A stretch of 64,000 nucleotides of DNA from Bacteroidales bacterium UBA1180. Its GTDB lineage: Bacteria; Bacteroidota; Bacteroidia; Bacteroidales; Paludibacteraceae. Positions 19,269-27,342 of this stretch are shown here, in pieces (position 1 is the stretch's first letter; each line of letters begins with the position of its first letter). The position numbers and the translations under genes are program-made. The notes under the pieces were generated by a model. It ran no database searches. It worked only from the letters and a program-made list of their open reading frames with translations, and was not told the origin of the DNA. The stretch lies in the NCBI GenBank assembly GCA_002310195.1, contig DBYS01000008.1, positions 5,126 through 69,125 on the forward strand, written 5' to 3'.

Positions 19269-20435
19269 CTAGTTAAACTCTCCGTGGAACTTGCTCTCGA
19301 CATCCGCCACGATCTGCCGGAGCGACTGCTCGTCCTGCTTTTTGCAGATGAGCAGCACTTTGCCGTTCTGCGCGACGATCATGTCCTGCAATCCTTCGAT
19401 CACGGCGAGGTTTCCTTCGGGCAGGGTAACAACATTGCCCTCGCTCTCGTAGAACAATGTGTTTCCGCGCAGGGCGACGTTGCGGTGGCCATCCTTGTTG
19501 CCGATGTCATAGAGTGAACCCCATGTGCCGAGATCACTCCAACCGAAGTCAGCGTAGATCACACGCACGTCGGCAGCTTTTTCCATGATTCCGTAGTCCA
19601 GGCTGATGTTCGGGCATGTGGGGAACATCTCTTGTATGAACGCTTCTTCCTGGGGCGTGTTCATCAGTTCATCACCCTTCTTGAATACATCGGCTATCGA
19701 AGGCTGGTGAGTGCGGAATGCCTTACGGATGGCGCGGATGTTCCAAAGGAAGATGCCGCTGTTCCAGAGGAACTCGCCGCTCTCGTAGAACACTTTTGCC
19801 AACTCGAGGTTAGGCTTCTCGGTAAACGTCTTTACCGGCAGCACGGCGTTCTCACATTTGTGTTTAGCCTTCTCCAACTGGATATAACCGTAACCCGTCT
19901 CGGGGCGTGTGGGACGCATGCCGAGAGTGAGCAGACTATCGTTCTCCGATATGTAGTCCAGTCCGACCTTCAGCGTGTCGATGAACTTGTCCTCGCGCAG
20001 TATCAGGTGATCGCTCGGGGCGACGATGATGTTAGCATGGCTGGCATCATCGTTCCAATCGACATCAGCGATGCTCTTCACGCCCAATCGGCGACCTATG
20101 ATACCGGATATGTGTGACACTGCATACGCCACGCACGGTGCAGTGTTCCGCCGGGCAGGTTCGCAAAGGATCTGTTCGGGCTTGAGTTCGGGTAACTGTT
20201 CGAGCATCAGGTCGCGATAGAGCACATTCGTCACAATCAGGATGTTCTCCATCGGCACGAGTTCGCGAAAACGGTTAACCGTCATCTGCAGCAGACTCTG
20301 CCCCGTGCCGAAGAAGTCCAGGAACTGCTTCGGACGGTTGTTGCGGCTCTCGGGCCAGAAGCGACTGCCCACACCGCCGGCCATAATTACGCAGAAATTA
20401 CGGTCGCGGGATAACTTGTCTATGTTATTTGCCAT
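19269..20435 (-). CDS. manC: Mannose-1-phosphate guanylyltransferase
   Basis: Sugar-nucleotide pyrophosphorylase predicted to make GDP-mannose from mannose-1-phosphate and GTP. The 388 residues carry the signature GGVGSRFWPESRNNRPKQFL at about 20-40, the conserved PSDH motif and FTEKP in the catalytic domain. It lacks the extra isomerase domain of bifunctional ManC proteins, so it fits the short GMP form. It is the first gene behind the minus-strand promoter at 20,478-20,509, with a leader of about 35-40 nt. Confidence 0.92.
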   Translation of the reverse strand: MANNIDKLSRDRNFCVIMAGGVGSRFWPESRNNRPKQFLDFFGTGQSLLQMTVNRFRELVPMENILIVTNVLYRDLMLEQLPELKPEQILCEPARRNTAPCVAYAVSHISGIIGRRLGVKSIADVDWNDDASHANIIVAPSDHLILREDKFIDTLKVGLDYISENDSLLTLGMRPTRPETGYGYIQLEKAKHKCENAVLPVKTFTEKPNLELAKVFYESGEFLWNSGIFLWNIRAIRKAFRTHQPSIADVFKKGDELMNTPQEEAFIQEMFPTCPNISLDYGIMEKAADVRVIYADFGWSDLGTWGSLYDIGNKDGHRNVALRGNTLFYESEGNVVTLPEGNLAVIEGLQDMIVAQNGKVLLICKKQDEQSLRQIVADVESKFHGEFN

Positions 20436-20477
20436 TTCGTATGATTAAAACTTTTCAATACTAAACTTTTTCGCGTG

Positions 20478-20509
20478 CAAAGTTACGAATTTTTTTTCAA
20501 ATATGCAAA
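20478..20509 (-). promoter_or_regulatory. Bacteroidota-type promoter for the manC operon
   Basis: On the minus strand: -33 element TTTG (20,506-20,509), a 20-bp spacer, and -7 element TAACTTTG (20,478-20,485). This matches the TTTG / TAnnTTTG consensus exactly. It points toward manC at 20,435. Confidence 0.85.
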
Positions 20510-20544
20510 TATTCGGACAAATTTAGTGGAAATATCTCAAATTA

Positions 20545-20576
20545 TTTGCATTTTTCAACAAATTGTCGTAACTTTG
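20545..20576 (+). promoter_or_regulatory. Bacteroidota-type promoter for gldD-pcrB-tadA
   Basis: TTTG at 20,545-20,548, a 20-bp spacer, then TAACTTTG at 20,569-20,576. It is divergent to the manC promoter; the two -33 elements are about 35 bp apart. The leader to the gldD ATG at 20,597 is only about 13-15 nt. Confidence 0.87.
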
Positions 20577-20596
20577 TAGGCAGAATAGACCAATCT

Positions 20597-21181
20597 ATGC
20601 ATAAAAACCGCTTGATAATCCTCCTGTTGGTTACGTTTGGCGTGCTCAGTTGCGGCCGTTACTCGCAGCCCCGTCCGTACGGTTACTACCGTATTGGCGT
20701 GCCGAAGTATGGTTACAAAGCGATGGAGATGAAAGGTTATCCGTACCGGTTTGAGTACGCGGATATTGCATACATCGATACGCAAGTCGATCATGGCGAG
20801 CCGTACTGGATGGATGTGGTCTATCCTTCGCTCAACGCGCGTATCCACTGCAGTTACAAGCAGATCGAGCCGAACGGTACAGCGGATCTGCGGCATCTGA
20901 CCGATGATGCGGTACGTTTTGTGTTCGACCACGCTATCAAGGCCGATGCTATTCCCGAGCAGGGTTACACCAATCCCGAAGCCCGGATCTATGGCGTGTA
21001 TTATGATCTGGAAGGTAACACCGCTTCGCCCGTGCAGTTCTTCCTGACGGACTCGACGCATCACTTCTTCCGCGCGGCATTGTACTACAACTGCATACCG
21101 AACTCCGACTCGCTTGCGCCCGTCAACGAAATCATGCGACGCGATATACACCACATGATCGAATCCTTCCGATGGCAGTGA
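20597..21181 (+). CDS. gldD: Gliding motility lipoprotein GldD
   Basis: A 194-residue protein starting MHKNRLIILLLVTFGVLSCG, a lipoprotein signal with lipobox Cys. The mature part contains the GldD family features PYGYYRIGVPKYGY and PYRFEYADIAYI near the N-terminus and GVYYDLEGNTASPVQFFLTDSTHHFFRAALYY in the middle. GldD is needed for gliding and T9SS-linked function in Flavobacteriia and is widespread in Bacteroidales that do not glide, so its role here is likely envelope or secretion related. The ATG at 20,597 is chosen because an upstream in-frame start would lie on top of the promoter. It overlaps pcrB by 10 bp. Confidence 0.93.
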   Translation: MHKNRLIILLLVTFGVLSCGRYSQPRPYGYYRIGVPKYGYKAMEMKGYPYRFEYADIAYIDTQVDHGEPYWMDVVYPSLNARIHCSYKQIEPNGTADLRHLTDDAVRFVFDHAIKADAIPEQGYTNPEARIYGVYYDLEGNTASPVQFFLTDSTHHFFRAALYYNCIPNSDSLAPVNEIMRRDIHHMIESFRWQ

Positions 21182-21879
21182 TTTACGATACCATATTGCG
21201 GCGCGCAAAGGCAGGCGAGAAGATGCTTGTTAGGCTCATCGATCCCGAAAAGTTCAACCCGTCAACGTTGTGTGACGGCTTCGACTACTACTTTGTAGGC
21301 GGTTCGACGGCACGAAGCAGTGAGGCCGTTGTGCTTGCTATCCATCGCACATGCTCCGCACCGGTTATCCTCTTCCCGGGCAGTCCGTCGCAGTTCACGC
21401 CCGAGGCGGATGCACTGCTGTTTCTTACACTGATGAACAGCCGTGATCCGCGGTTCCTGATCGATATGCACCTGCAGAGCGCCGGCGGTATCATTGCTTC
21501 CGGTATAGAGACTATACCGATGGGGTATATACTGATCGATGGCGGTCGCGAGAGCAGTACGCAACGCCTGACCGGTGTAACACCTCTGCCGCAGACCGAT
21601 GTGGAGGCTGTTGTACGTTTGGCGCAGACCGCCGAACTGCTGGGCAAACGGCTCATCTATCTTGAGGCTGGAAGTGGGGCGAAAACACCTATAAGTCAAC
21701 AGATTATACGTGCCGTGCGCAGTGCTGTAAGTGTGCCGCTCATCGTAGGCGGAGGGATATGTTCGGTCAGTCAGATGAACGAGGCTTTCCGCAGTGGCGC
21801 GGATATCGTGGTTATAGGCAATCATTTCGAAACTCATCCTGAAGAAATACCCGAATGGATACGGACGAAAAATATATGA
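21172..21879 (+). CDS. pcrB: Geranylgeranylglyceryl/heptaprenylglyceryl phosphate synthase (PcrB family)
   Basis: A 235-residue TIM-barrel prenyltransferase that joins sn-glycerol-1-phosphate to a polyprenyl diphosphate with an ether bond, a reaction best known from archaeal lipids. Seen motifs are LIDPEKF (substrate-binding start), YYFVGGS, YLEAGSGA and VPLIVGGGI with GADIVVIGN for phosphate binding. Group II enzymes of this family occur in Bacteroidota; the prenyl chain length and the final product are not known from sequence. It overlaps both gldD (10 bp) and tadA (25 bp). Confidence 0.9.
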   Translation: MAVIYDTILRRAKAGEKMLVRLIDPEKFNPSTLCDGFDYYFVGGSTARSSEAVVLAIHRTCSAPVILFPGSPSQFTPEADALLFLTLMNSRDPRFLIDMHLQSAGGIIASGIETIPMGYILIDGGRESSTQRLTGVTPLPQTDVEAVVRLAQTAELLGKRLIYLEAGSGAKTPISQQIIRAVRSAVSVPLIVGGGICSVSQMNEAFRSGADIVVIGNHFETHPEEIPEWIRTKNI

Positions 21880-22295
21880 GTATAGCCCTGCATGAGGCGC
21901 AACTGGCGTATGCTGAGGGCGAGATTCCTGTAGGCTGTGTGATCGTGGCCGGCGGACAGATCATAGGGCGCGGGCATAACCTCACGCAGATGTTGCACGA
22001 CGTTACCGCCCACGCGGAGATGCAGGCTATCACTGCTGCTACGGAGACCCTCGGCGGCAAGTACCTTCAGGGCTGCACTCTGTACGTCACTGTTGAGCCG
22101 TGTATCATGTGTGCCGGAGCGATAGGGTGGGCACAGGTATCGCGTATCGTGTACGGCGCATCGGATCCCAAACGCGGGTACACAACCTTTGCTCCGCAGG
22201 CGCTGCACCCGAAGTGCACAGTGACTGCCGGCGTGCTTGCCGACGACTGCCAGCAACTGATACAACAGTTCTTCGCGGAGAGAAGAAACGGCTAA
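21855..22295 (+). CDS. tadA: tRNA adenosine deaminase / nucleoside deaminase
   Basis: A 146-residue zinc deaminase of the TadA type, predicted to convert adenosine 34 to inosine in tRNA-Arg(ACG). The catalytic motif HAEMQA and the zinc-binding PCIMCAGA pair are present, with the TadA-typical start EKYMSIALHEAQLAYAEGEIPVGCV. It overlaps the end of pcrB by 25 bp. A general nucleoside deaminase is the alternative, but the size and N-terminus favour TadA. Confidence 0.9.
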   Translation: MDTDEKYMSIALHEAQLAYAEGEIPVGCVIVAGGQIIGRGHNLTQMLHDVTAHAEMQAITAATETLGGKYLQGCTLYVTVEPCIMCAGAIGWAQVSRIVYGASDPKRGYTTFAPQALHPKCTVTAGVLADDCQQLIQQFFAERRNG

Positions 22296-22325
22296 ATTGT
22301 ACATTCCCAAATCGTAAATAGTCTT

Positions 22326-24215
22326 ATGTCTAAAACACTGAGAATCATCCTGATCATTGCCTCGTACGTGGCGCTCACCGCGCTGACGGTGTATCTGTTT
22401 CCGCGGTACAACAATGCCTTCAACTACCACTTTGAGATAGGCAAACCTTGGGGTTACGATCTGGTGACGGCTGAGTTCGATTTCCCGATCTACAAGACCG
22501 ATGCCGAGGTCATGCAGCAGCAACGCGAGGCGATACAGAACATCACGCCCTGTTACACTCGCACTACTGAACTGCCCAACGGCATCTATGTGCTCTCTCT
22601 GGAGGATTACGAGCGGCTGAAGGCGGATGGTTACAAACGTGTGTCTGTGCGTACCGACCGTCATGTGGCTTCAACCCTTGTCGTCGATGAACTGCATACG
22701 CCGAAGTCCGCCTACGAGTGTTACGGCGAACAGTGCGAACCGAACATCATTCCCGATACTGCCACTAATGCCATGCTCTACCGGAACGCCATCGAGTCAG
22801 TGTCGCTGACCTTTGGTCTGGTGCAAGCCGGCGAACGGATCATCGACCGCGGTGAGATCGTTACCGCCGAGACCTATCAGGTGCTCACATCTCTCGCTCG
22901 CGCGTATGCGGAGAAGAACATCACCCGCCAGCAGTCGGTGTACGTGCAGATAGGTTACCTCGCGCTGATAGCCTTGCTGATAGGGTTGTTTGTGCTGTAT
23001 CTGGCCATCGTTCGTCCGAACCTGTTCACGCAGGTCAGAGCCACGCTGTTCTTCTGCCTGATGATGGCTCTGAACATCGCCACATCGTTCCTGATCCTAC
23101 GGTTCTCGTCGGATGATACATTGCTGTATATGGTGCCGTTTGCATGGCTTGGAATACTCACATCGGTGTTCTATGACTCGCGTACGGCTCTGGCGCTGCA
23201 TGTGATCACATTGCTGATCATCTCTCTCGCTACGCCTGCGCCGTTCCCGTTCCTGTTCTCGCAGATAGTGGTGGCGATTGTTGTCACATATTCGCTCCGG
23301 AAGATGACCCAGCGTGCCCACCTCGCGCACACGGCACTACTCGTTGCGCTGACGTATGCCGTGGTCTATACCGCCCTTACGCTCGCTGCCACGGGCTCAT
23401 ACACCCACCTGCAGTTGCGCATATACATGTTCATCGTAGCGAACATGATCTTCATCATCTGCGCCTACGGTGTTATCTACCTGTTCGAGCGCGTGTTCGG
23501 ATTGGTCAGCGATGTGACGCTCATCGAGCTGTCGAACGTCAACTCCGAACTCATGCACCGTTTTGCCGAAGAGGCACCGGGCACGTTCCAGCACACGCTG
23601 CAGGTAAGCAATCTCGCTACCGAGGCGGCGAAGAAAATTGAGGCGAACGCTTTGCTCGTGCGTACGGGTGCGCTCTACCATGACATAGGAAAACTCATGG
23701 CTCCGCAGAACTTCACCGAGAACCAGCAGTCCGGCGATAATCCGCTGCTGCGCATGACGAACCTCGAGGCGGCACAAACCGTCATCAGGCATGTCAGCGA
23801 CGGACTGACTCTTGCCGCCAAGCAACATCTGCCGCAGATCATCCGCTCGTTTATCGCATCGCACCACGGCACATCGCTCGTGCGGTACTTCTACAACTCC
23901 GAGGCGAACGCCCACCCCGACCAGACGATCGACGAGGGGCTGTTCCGCTATCCGGGACCCAAACCTACCACGAAGGAGACAGCGATCCTGATGATGGCGG
24001 ATGCGGTTGAGGCCCGCAGCAGAAGCCTGACGGAATACACCGAACAGTCCATCGCCGCGATGGTCAACCAGATGATCGACGCACAGATTCAGGACGGACA
24101 GTTCGCCGAGACACCGCTGTCGTTCAGCGACGTGGAAGCTATCCGCGAGGTATTTACCGAGAAGCTCATCGCCATCCATCACCACCGCATCGCCTATCCG
24201 ACGCTGAATAAATGA
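22326..24215 (+). CDS. 7TM-HD phosphohydrolase (PgpH/YqfF-like)
   Basis: A 629-residue membrane protein with one N-terminal membrane helix (ILIIASYVALTALTVYLF), an extracytoplasmic domain of about 190 residues, about seven membrane helices, and a cytoplasmic HD domain. Metal-binding residues are seen in HTLQVSNLA, GALYHDIGKLM and IASHHG, followed by DAVEARSRSL. PgpH in Firmicutes degrades cyclic di-AMP to pApA; this activity is inferred from family only. It starts 30 bp after tadA and overlaps the next gene by 4 bp (ATGA). Confidence 0.9.
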   Translation: MSKTLRIILIIASYVALTALTVYLFPRYNNAFNYHFEIGKPWGYDLVTAEFDFPIYKTDAEVMQQQREAIQNITPCYTRTTELPNGIYVLSLEDYERLKADGYKRVSVRTDRHVASTLVVDELHTPKSAYECYGEQCEPNIIPDTATNAMLYRNAIESVSLTFGLVQAGERIIDRGEIVTAETYQVLTSLARAYAEKNITRQQSVYVQIGYLALIALLIGLFVLYLAIVRPNLFTQVRATLFFCLMMALNIATSFLILRFSSDDTLLYMVPFAWLGILTSVFYDSRTALALHVITLLIISLATPAPFPFLFSQIVVAIVVTYSLRKMTQRAHLAHTALLVALTYAVVYTALTLAATGSYTHLQLRIYMFIVANMIFIICAYGVIYLFERVFGLVSDVTLIELSNVNSELMHRFAEEAPGTFQHTLQVSNLATEAAKKIEANALLVRTGALYHDIGKLMAPQNFTENQQSGDNPLLRMTNLEAAQTVIRHVSDGLTLAAKQHLPQIIRSFIASHHGTSLVRYFYNSEANAHPDQTIDEGLFRYPGPKPTTKETAILMMADAVEARSRSLTEYTEQSIAAMVNQMIDAQIQDGQFAETPLSFSDVEAIREVFTEKLIAIHHHRIAYPTLNK

Positions 24216-25201
24216 CGAATTCGACTATCCGATATGCTCTGATCTTGTTAGCACTCGTGCCGCTAACGGTGCAGCCGTGCACTTCGGTTATCGTCAGTGG
24301 CAACGCCACGGCTGACGGCCGTCCGCTGATGCTCAAGCACCGCGATACCGACGACCAGCAGAACAGTGTCCGCCTCTTCTGCGGCGAACGTTATGCGTTC
24401 ATCGGATTAGTGAACTCTACCTCACCAGACACAGAGGTGTGGACGGGCACGAACGAGGTGGGATTCTCAATCATGAATACCGCTTCGTACAATTTTCGCG
24501 AGGACAGTCTGCCCGATGTACAGATGGATCGCGAGGGCGAACTGATGTACCGCGCACTGAGTATATGCGTCACTGTTTCGGATTTTGAGCGTCTGCTCGA
24601 TACCTGCGCCAAACCGATGGGCGTGGAGGCAAACTTCGGCGTGATTGACGCCCATGGCGGTGCGGCGTACTACGAAGTGAACAATTTTCGCTGGATCAAG
24701 TACGACGTCAACCGGATACCCTGCGGCTACCGTGTAGTGACGAACTTTTGTGAGGCGGGGCGACGTGAGGATTATCAGGGTTGGGATCGCTACTGCATTG
24801 CTTCCGAGGTTATGAGCGCGGAGTGGACGCCTGAGGTTGACCACCGGTTCTTCTTCGAGCGCCTGTCGCGCAATACCACCGAGTGCAACGGCAACCGCAT
24901 ACCCCGTAAGATTACCTCGGCATCGATCGTTATCGAGGGCGTACGCGCTGGCTCTGACCCTCTGCAAACCGTGATGTGGACGATCCTCGGCAATCCGCTC
25001 ACACATATCGCCGAACCGCTCGCTCTGACCGATTATATGAAGCATTGCGGCAAACATGAGATGGGTGGAAACGCGGCCGCGAAGGCTGCTAAGCCACGCA
25101 CGGTTGCGCGTATTCGCAACACAGGCCTTGACCGCAAGAAAGAAGAACGTCTCCGCAAGGCTTTCCTGCGGAGACATTACGGTGAGGTTGTTTTTCCCTA
25201 A
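24212..25201 (+). CDS. Secreted Ntn-hydrolase-like protein (C45 / acyltransferase type)
   Basis: A 329-residue protein with an N-terminal signal (ALILLALVPLTVQP) followed directly by C-TSVIVSGNATADGRPLMLKHRD. A Cys at the mature N-terminus is the expected nucleophile of this N-terminal nucleophile hydrolase group, which includes acyl-CoA:6-aminopenicillanic acid acyltransferase and choloylglycine-hydrolase relatives. The stretch VWTGTNEVGFSIMNTASYN and NFGVIDAHGGAAYYEVNN fit the fold. The substrate is unknown. The basic C-terminus (RKKEERLRKAFLRRHYG) is unusual for a secreted enzyme. Confidence 0.75.
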   Translation: MTNSTIRYALILLALVPLTVQPCTSVIVSGNATADGRPLMLKHRDTDDQQNSVRLFCGERYAFIGLVNSTSPDTEVWTGTNEVGFSIMNTASYNFREDSLPDVQMDREGELMYRALSICVTVSDFERLLDTCAKPMGVEANFGVIDAHGGAAYYEVNNFRWIKYDVNRIPCGYRVVTNFCEAGRREDYQGWDRYCIASEVMSAEWTPEVDHRFFFERLSRNTTECNGNRIPRKITSASIVIEGVRAGSDPLQTVMWTILGNPLTHIAEPLALTDYMKHCGKHEMGGNAAAKAAKPRTVARIRNTGLDRKKEERLRKAFLRRHYGEVVFP

Positions 25202-25214
25202 AGTTGTATTCGTA

Positions 25215-26096
25215 TTATCGCTTCAGTTCAAACGGGAATGAGGCGATTAGAGCACCATCGATGAAGAAGTCGGCGTTGTAGGTGCCCTTGTACAGGATCT
25301 CGCCTACAGTCCAGTAGAGGATCTCGTCAATAGCTTCGCCGCCGTACTCAAACTCCTTGGAGAGCGAATATTCGATCTCGGCATTCTCAAACGCAAACAT
25401 CCGCTGTTGCGGGTTAGGCAGCGTGATGAGCTCGCCGTCCGGACGAACGATGCGCATGTACACACGTTTCAAGCCTCGGTCGGCAGTGATGTTCTTGCCG
25501 ATGGTGAAGTTGAACTGGATCTTCTGCATCTGGTCGAGGTTCGATGTCTTGCGGTCACGTTTGTTCAGCGGCAAGACGCTGAAAGCGGTGATCTCGAGCA
25601 TCGAGGCGCGGGTGACCTTCTCCGTGAGATGGGTGTTCTGCTGCTGGAGCTCTTCGGCTTGCTGTTGCACAACGGCATACTGCTCGCGAACCTGTTTGTT
25701 TTCGGCCGTCAGACGCTGGTTGGTCTGGTTGAGCGAGTCGATCTGATGCACATAACTGACCATCACCTCGCGCACGGTAGCAAGTTCCTTCTTCAGTTCA
25801 GCTATACGGCGGGCGTTGGTGGCCTTGGTTATACGCAGTTCCTCCAAGAGGTCACGCACGCGCTGCTGTTCTTGGTTCAGAAGCTGTGCGAGGGAGTCGT
25901 TGTGGATATCCGGCGTGCGGTAGCCGTCGAACTGCATAGCGAGGTCTTCGTACTCGTCCTCGAGTTGGGATTTCTCAAACTCCATCTGCTCGACCATCTC
26001 GGTCATCTCTTGTTTCTGGTTCATGTACAGATACACAAGCACGCCGATGGCGGCCAACAGAATGATCAAAATGGGTATAATGACTTTTTTGTTCAT
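25215..26096 (-). CDS. Membrane-anchored coiled-coil protein, function unknown
   Basis: A 293-residue protein with one N-terminal membrane helix (VIIPILIILLAAIGVLVYLYM), a long coiled coil (about 28-160, rich in E, Q and L) and a C-terminal beta domain ending in GTYNADFFIDGALIASFPFELKR. Proteins of this layout are common in Bacteroidales and often misnamed as chromosome-segregation proteins. It is the last gene of the minus-strand envelope operon and its start overlaps the murF stop by 4 bp. Confidence 0.75.
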   Translation of the reverse strand: MNKKVIIPILIILLAAIGVLVYLYMNQKQEMTEMVEQMEFEKSQLEDEYEDLAMQFDGYRTPDIHNDSLAQLLNQEQQRVRDLLEELRITKATNARRIAELKKELATVREVMVSYVHQIDSLNQTNQRLTAENKQVREQYAVVQQQAEELQQQNTHLTEKVTRASMLEITAFSVLPLNKRDRKTSNLDQMQKIQFNFTIGKNITADRGLKRVYMRIVRPDGELITLPNPQQRMFAFENAEIEYSLSKEFEYGGEAIDEILYWTVGEILYKGTYNADFFIDGALIASFPFELKR

Positions 26097-27301
26097 AACA
26101 ATGGTAATACTTTCTCCAGTTTATTTGATCGCGAACCTTTGATCAGGATTGTGCAGCCGCTTATCGGATGCTGCTGCAGGTACTCGCAGAGCTCATCAAC
26201 ATTGGCGAAGATCGGGTAGGGAGCGGTGGTATCGCGGTACTCATCGCCTACGAGCAGCACGGTGTCCGCCTTACGCTCGAGGAGCATATTTACGATATTT
26301 TGATGCTCGGTGTGCGAATACTCGCCGAGTTCGCGCATCGCGCCTAAGATGTACGTATCGCCCTTGAATGCGTTAATCGCTGCCTGCATCGATGTCGGAT
26401 TGGCATTGTAGGCATCCACGATGAGGGTGTTGCTATCGGTTACGGTGCGCTGTGATCGGTTGTTCGACGGCACATAGGTGCGGATAGCTTCCAGACCAGT
26501 CTCGCGGTTGACACCGAAGTACTCGCCCACGCATAGCGCGGCTTGGATGTTCTCACTGTTGTACGCACCTACCAGATGTGTGCCTTCGGGCATTGTGCCG
26601 GTGGTGTATGCGATGCTTCGCAGGTCACCTGCCATCTCAGCCAGATAGGGGTTATCCGTATTGCGGAAGCAGAACCCGTCATGCTGGCGCAGGTAATCGT
26701 ACAGTTCAGCTTTGGTGCGCATCACGCCCTCGAACGAACCGAATCCCTGCAGGTGTGCCTTGCCGACGTTCGTGATCAGTCCGCAAGTAGGTTCGGCTAC
26801 CTCAACGAGCTCTTTGATGTCGCCCGGGTGACTGGCACCCATCTCGACGATGGCAAGTTCATGCTCAGCGGTGAGCTGGAGCAGCGTGAGCGGTACGCCG
26901 ATGGAATTGTTGAGATTGCCCTGCGTGTAGTGCATCCGGTACTTCGTACTGAGCACGGCGGCCAGGAGCTCCTTGGTAGTAGTCTTGCCGTTTGTGCCGG
27001 TGATGCCGATGATCTGTTTGCCCCATTGCCTACGCCATGCACGCGCCAGATCCTGCAGGGCAATCAAACTGTTCTCAACCAGCAGTGCGGAGTACTCGCC
27101 TGCGGCTTGGATGGCACTGTACATCTGCTCATCGTCAACGATAGCGAGTGAGGCGCCTTGCTCCAGTGCTTTCTGGGCGAAGGTGTTGCCGTCGAAAGTT
27201 TCGCCCTTCAGGGCTACGAAGATGCAGCCGGCAGGGAGATTGCGGCTATCGGTAGAAACACAGATAGCATCTTTGCCTTCTATCAGAAAACTCCAATCCA
27301 T
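26093..27301 (-). CDS. murF: UDP-N-acetylmuramoyl-tripeptide--D-alanyl-D-alanine ligase
   Basis: Last cytoplasmic amino-acid-adding step of peptidoglycan precursor synthesis. The 402 residues carry the Mur ligase ATP loop GITGTNGKTTTKEL at about 100, the NLNNSIGVPLTLL region, the carbamylated-lysine neighbourhood and the C-terminal YNANPTSM motif. It is somewhat shorter than the usual 430-450 residues but complete. It lies outside the main dcw cluster, behind the MFS gene and a 41-bp spacer with a hairpin. Confidence 0.95.
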   Translation of the reverse strand: MDWSFLIEGKDAICVSTDSRNLPAGCIFVALKGETFDGNTFAQKALEQGASLAIVDDEQMYSAIQAAGEYSALLVENSLIALQDLARAWRRQWGKQIIGITGTNGKTTTKELLAAVLSTKYRMHYTQGNLNNSIGVPLTLLQLTAEHELAIVEMGASHPGDIKELVEVAEPTCGLITNVGKAHLQGFGSFEGVMRTKAELYDYLRQHDGFCFRNTDNPYLAEMAGDLRSIAYTTGTMPEGTHLVGAYNSENIQAALCVGEYFGVNRETGLEAIRTYVPSNNRSQRTVTDSNTLIVDAYNANPTSMQAAINAFKGDTYILGAMRELGEYSHTEHQNIVNMLLERKADTVLLVGDEYRDTTAPYPIFANVDELCEYLQQHPISGCTILIKGSRSNKLEKVLPLL

Positions 27302-27318
27302 ATAAAAGTCGTTGGTTA

Positions 27319-27337
27319 ATCAGCCAAGTTGGCTGAT
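27319..27337. terminator. Intercistronic hairpin between the MFS gene and murF
   Basis: Perfect inverted repeat ATCAGCCAA-G-TTGGCTGAT in the 41-bp gap. No strong T-tract follows on the minus strand, so partial termination or mRNA processing is as likely as full termination. Confidence 0.45.
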
Positions 27338-27342
27338 GACTG

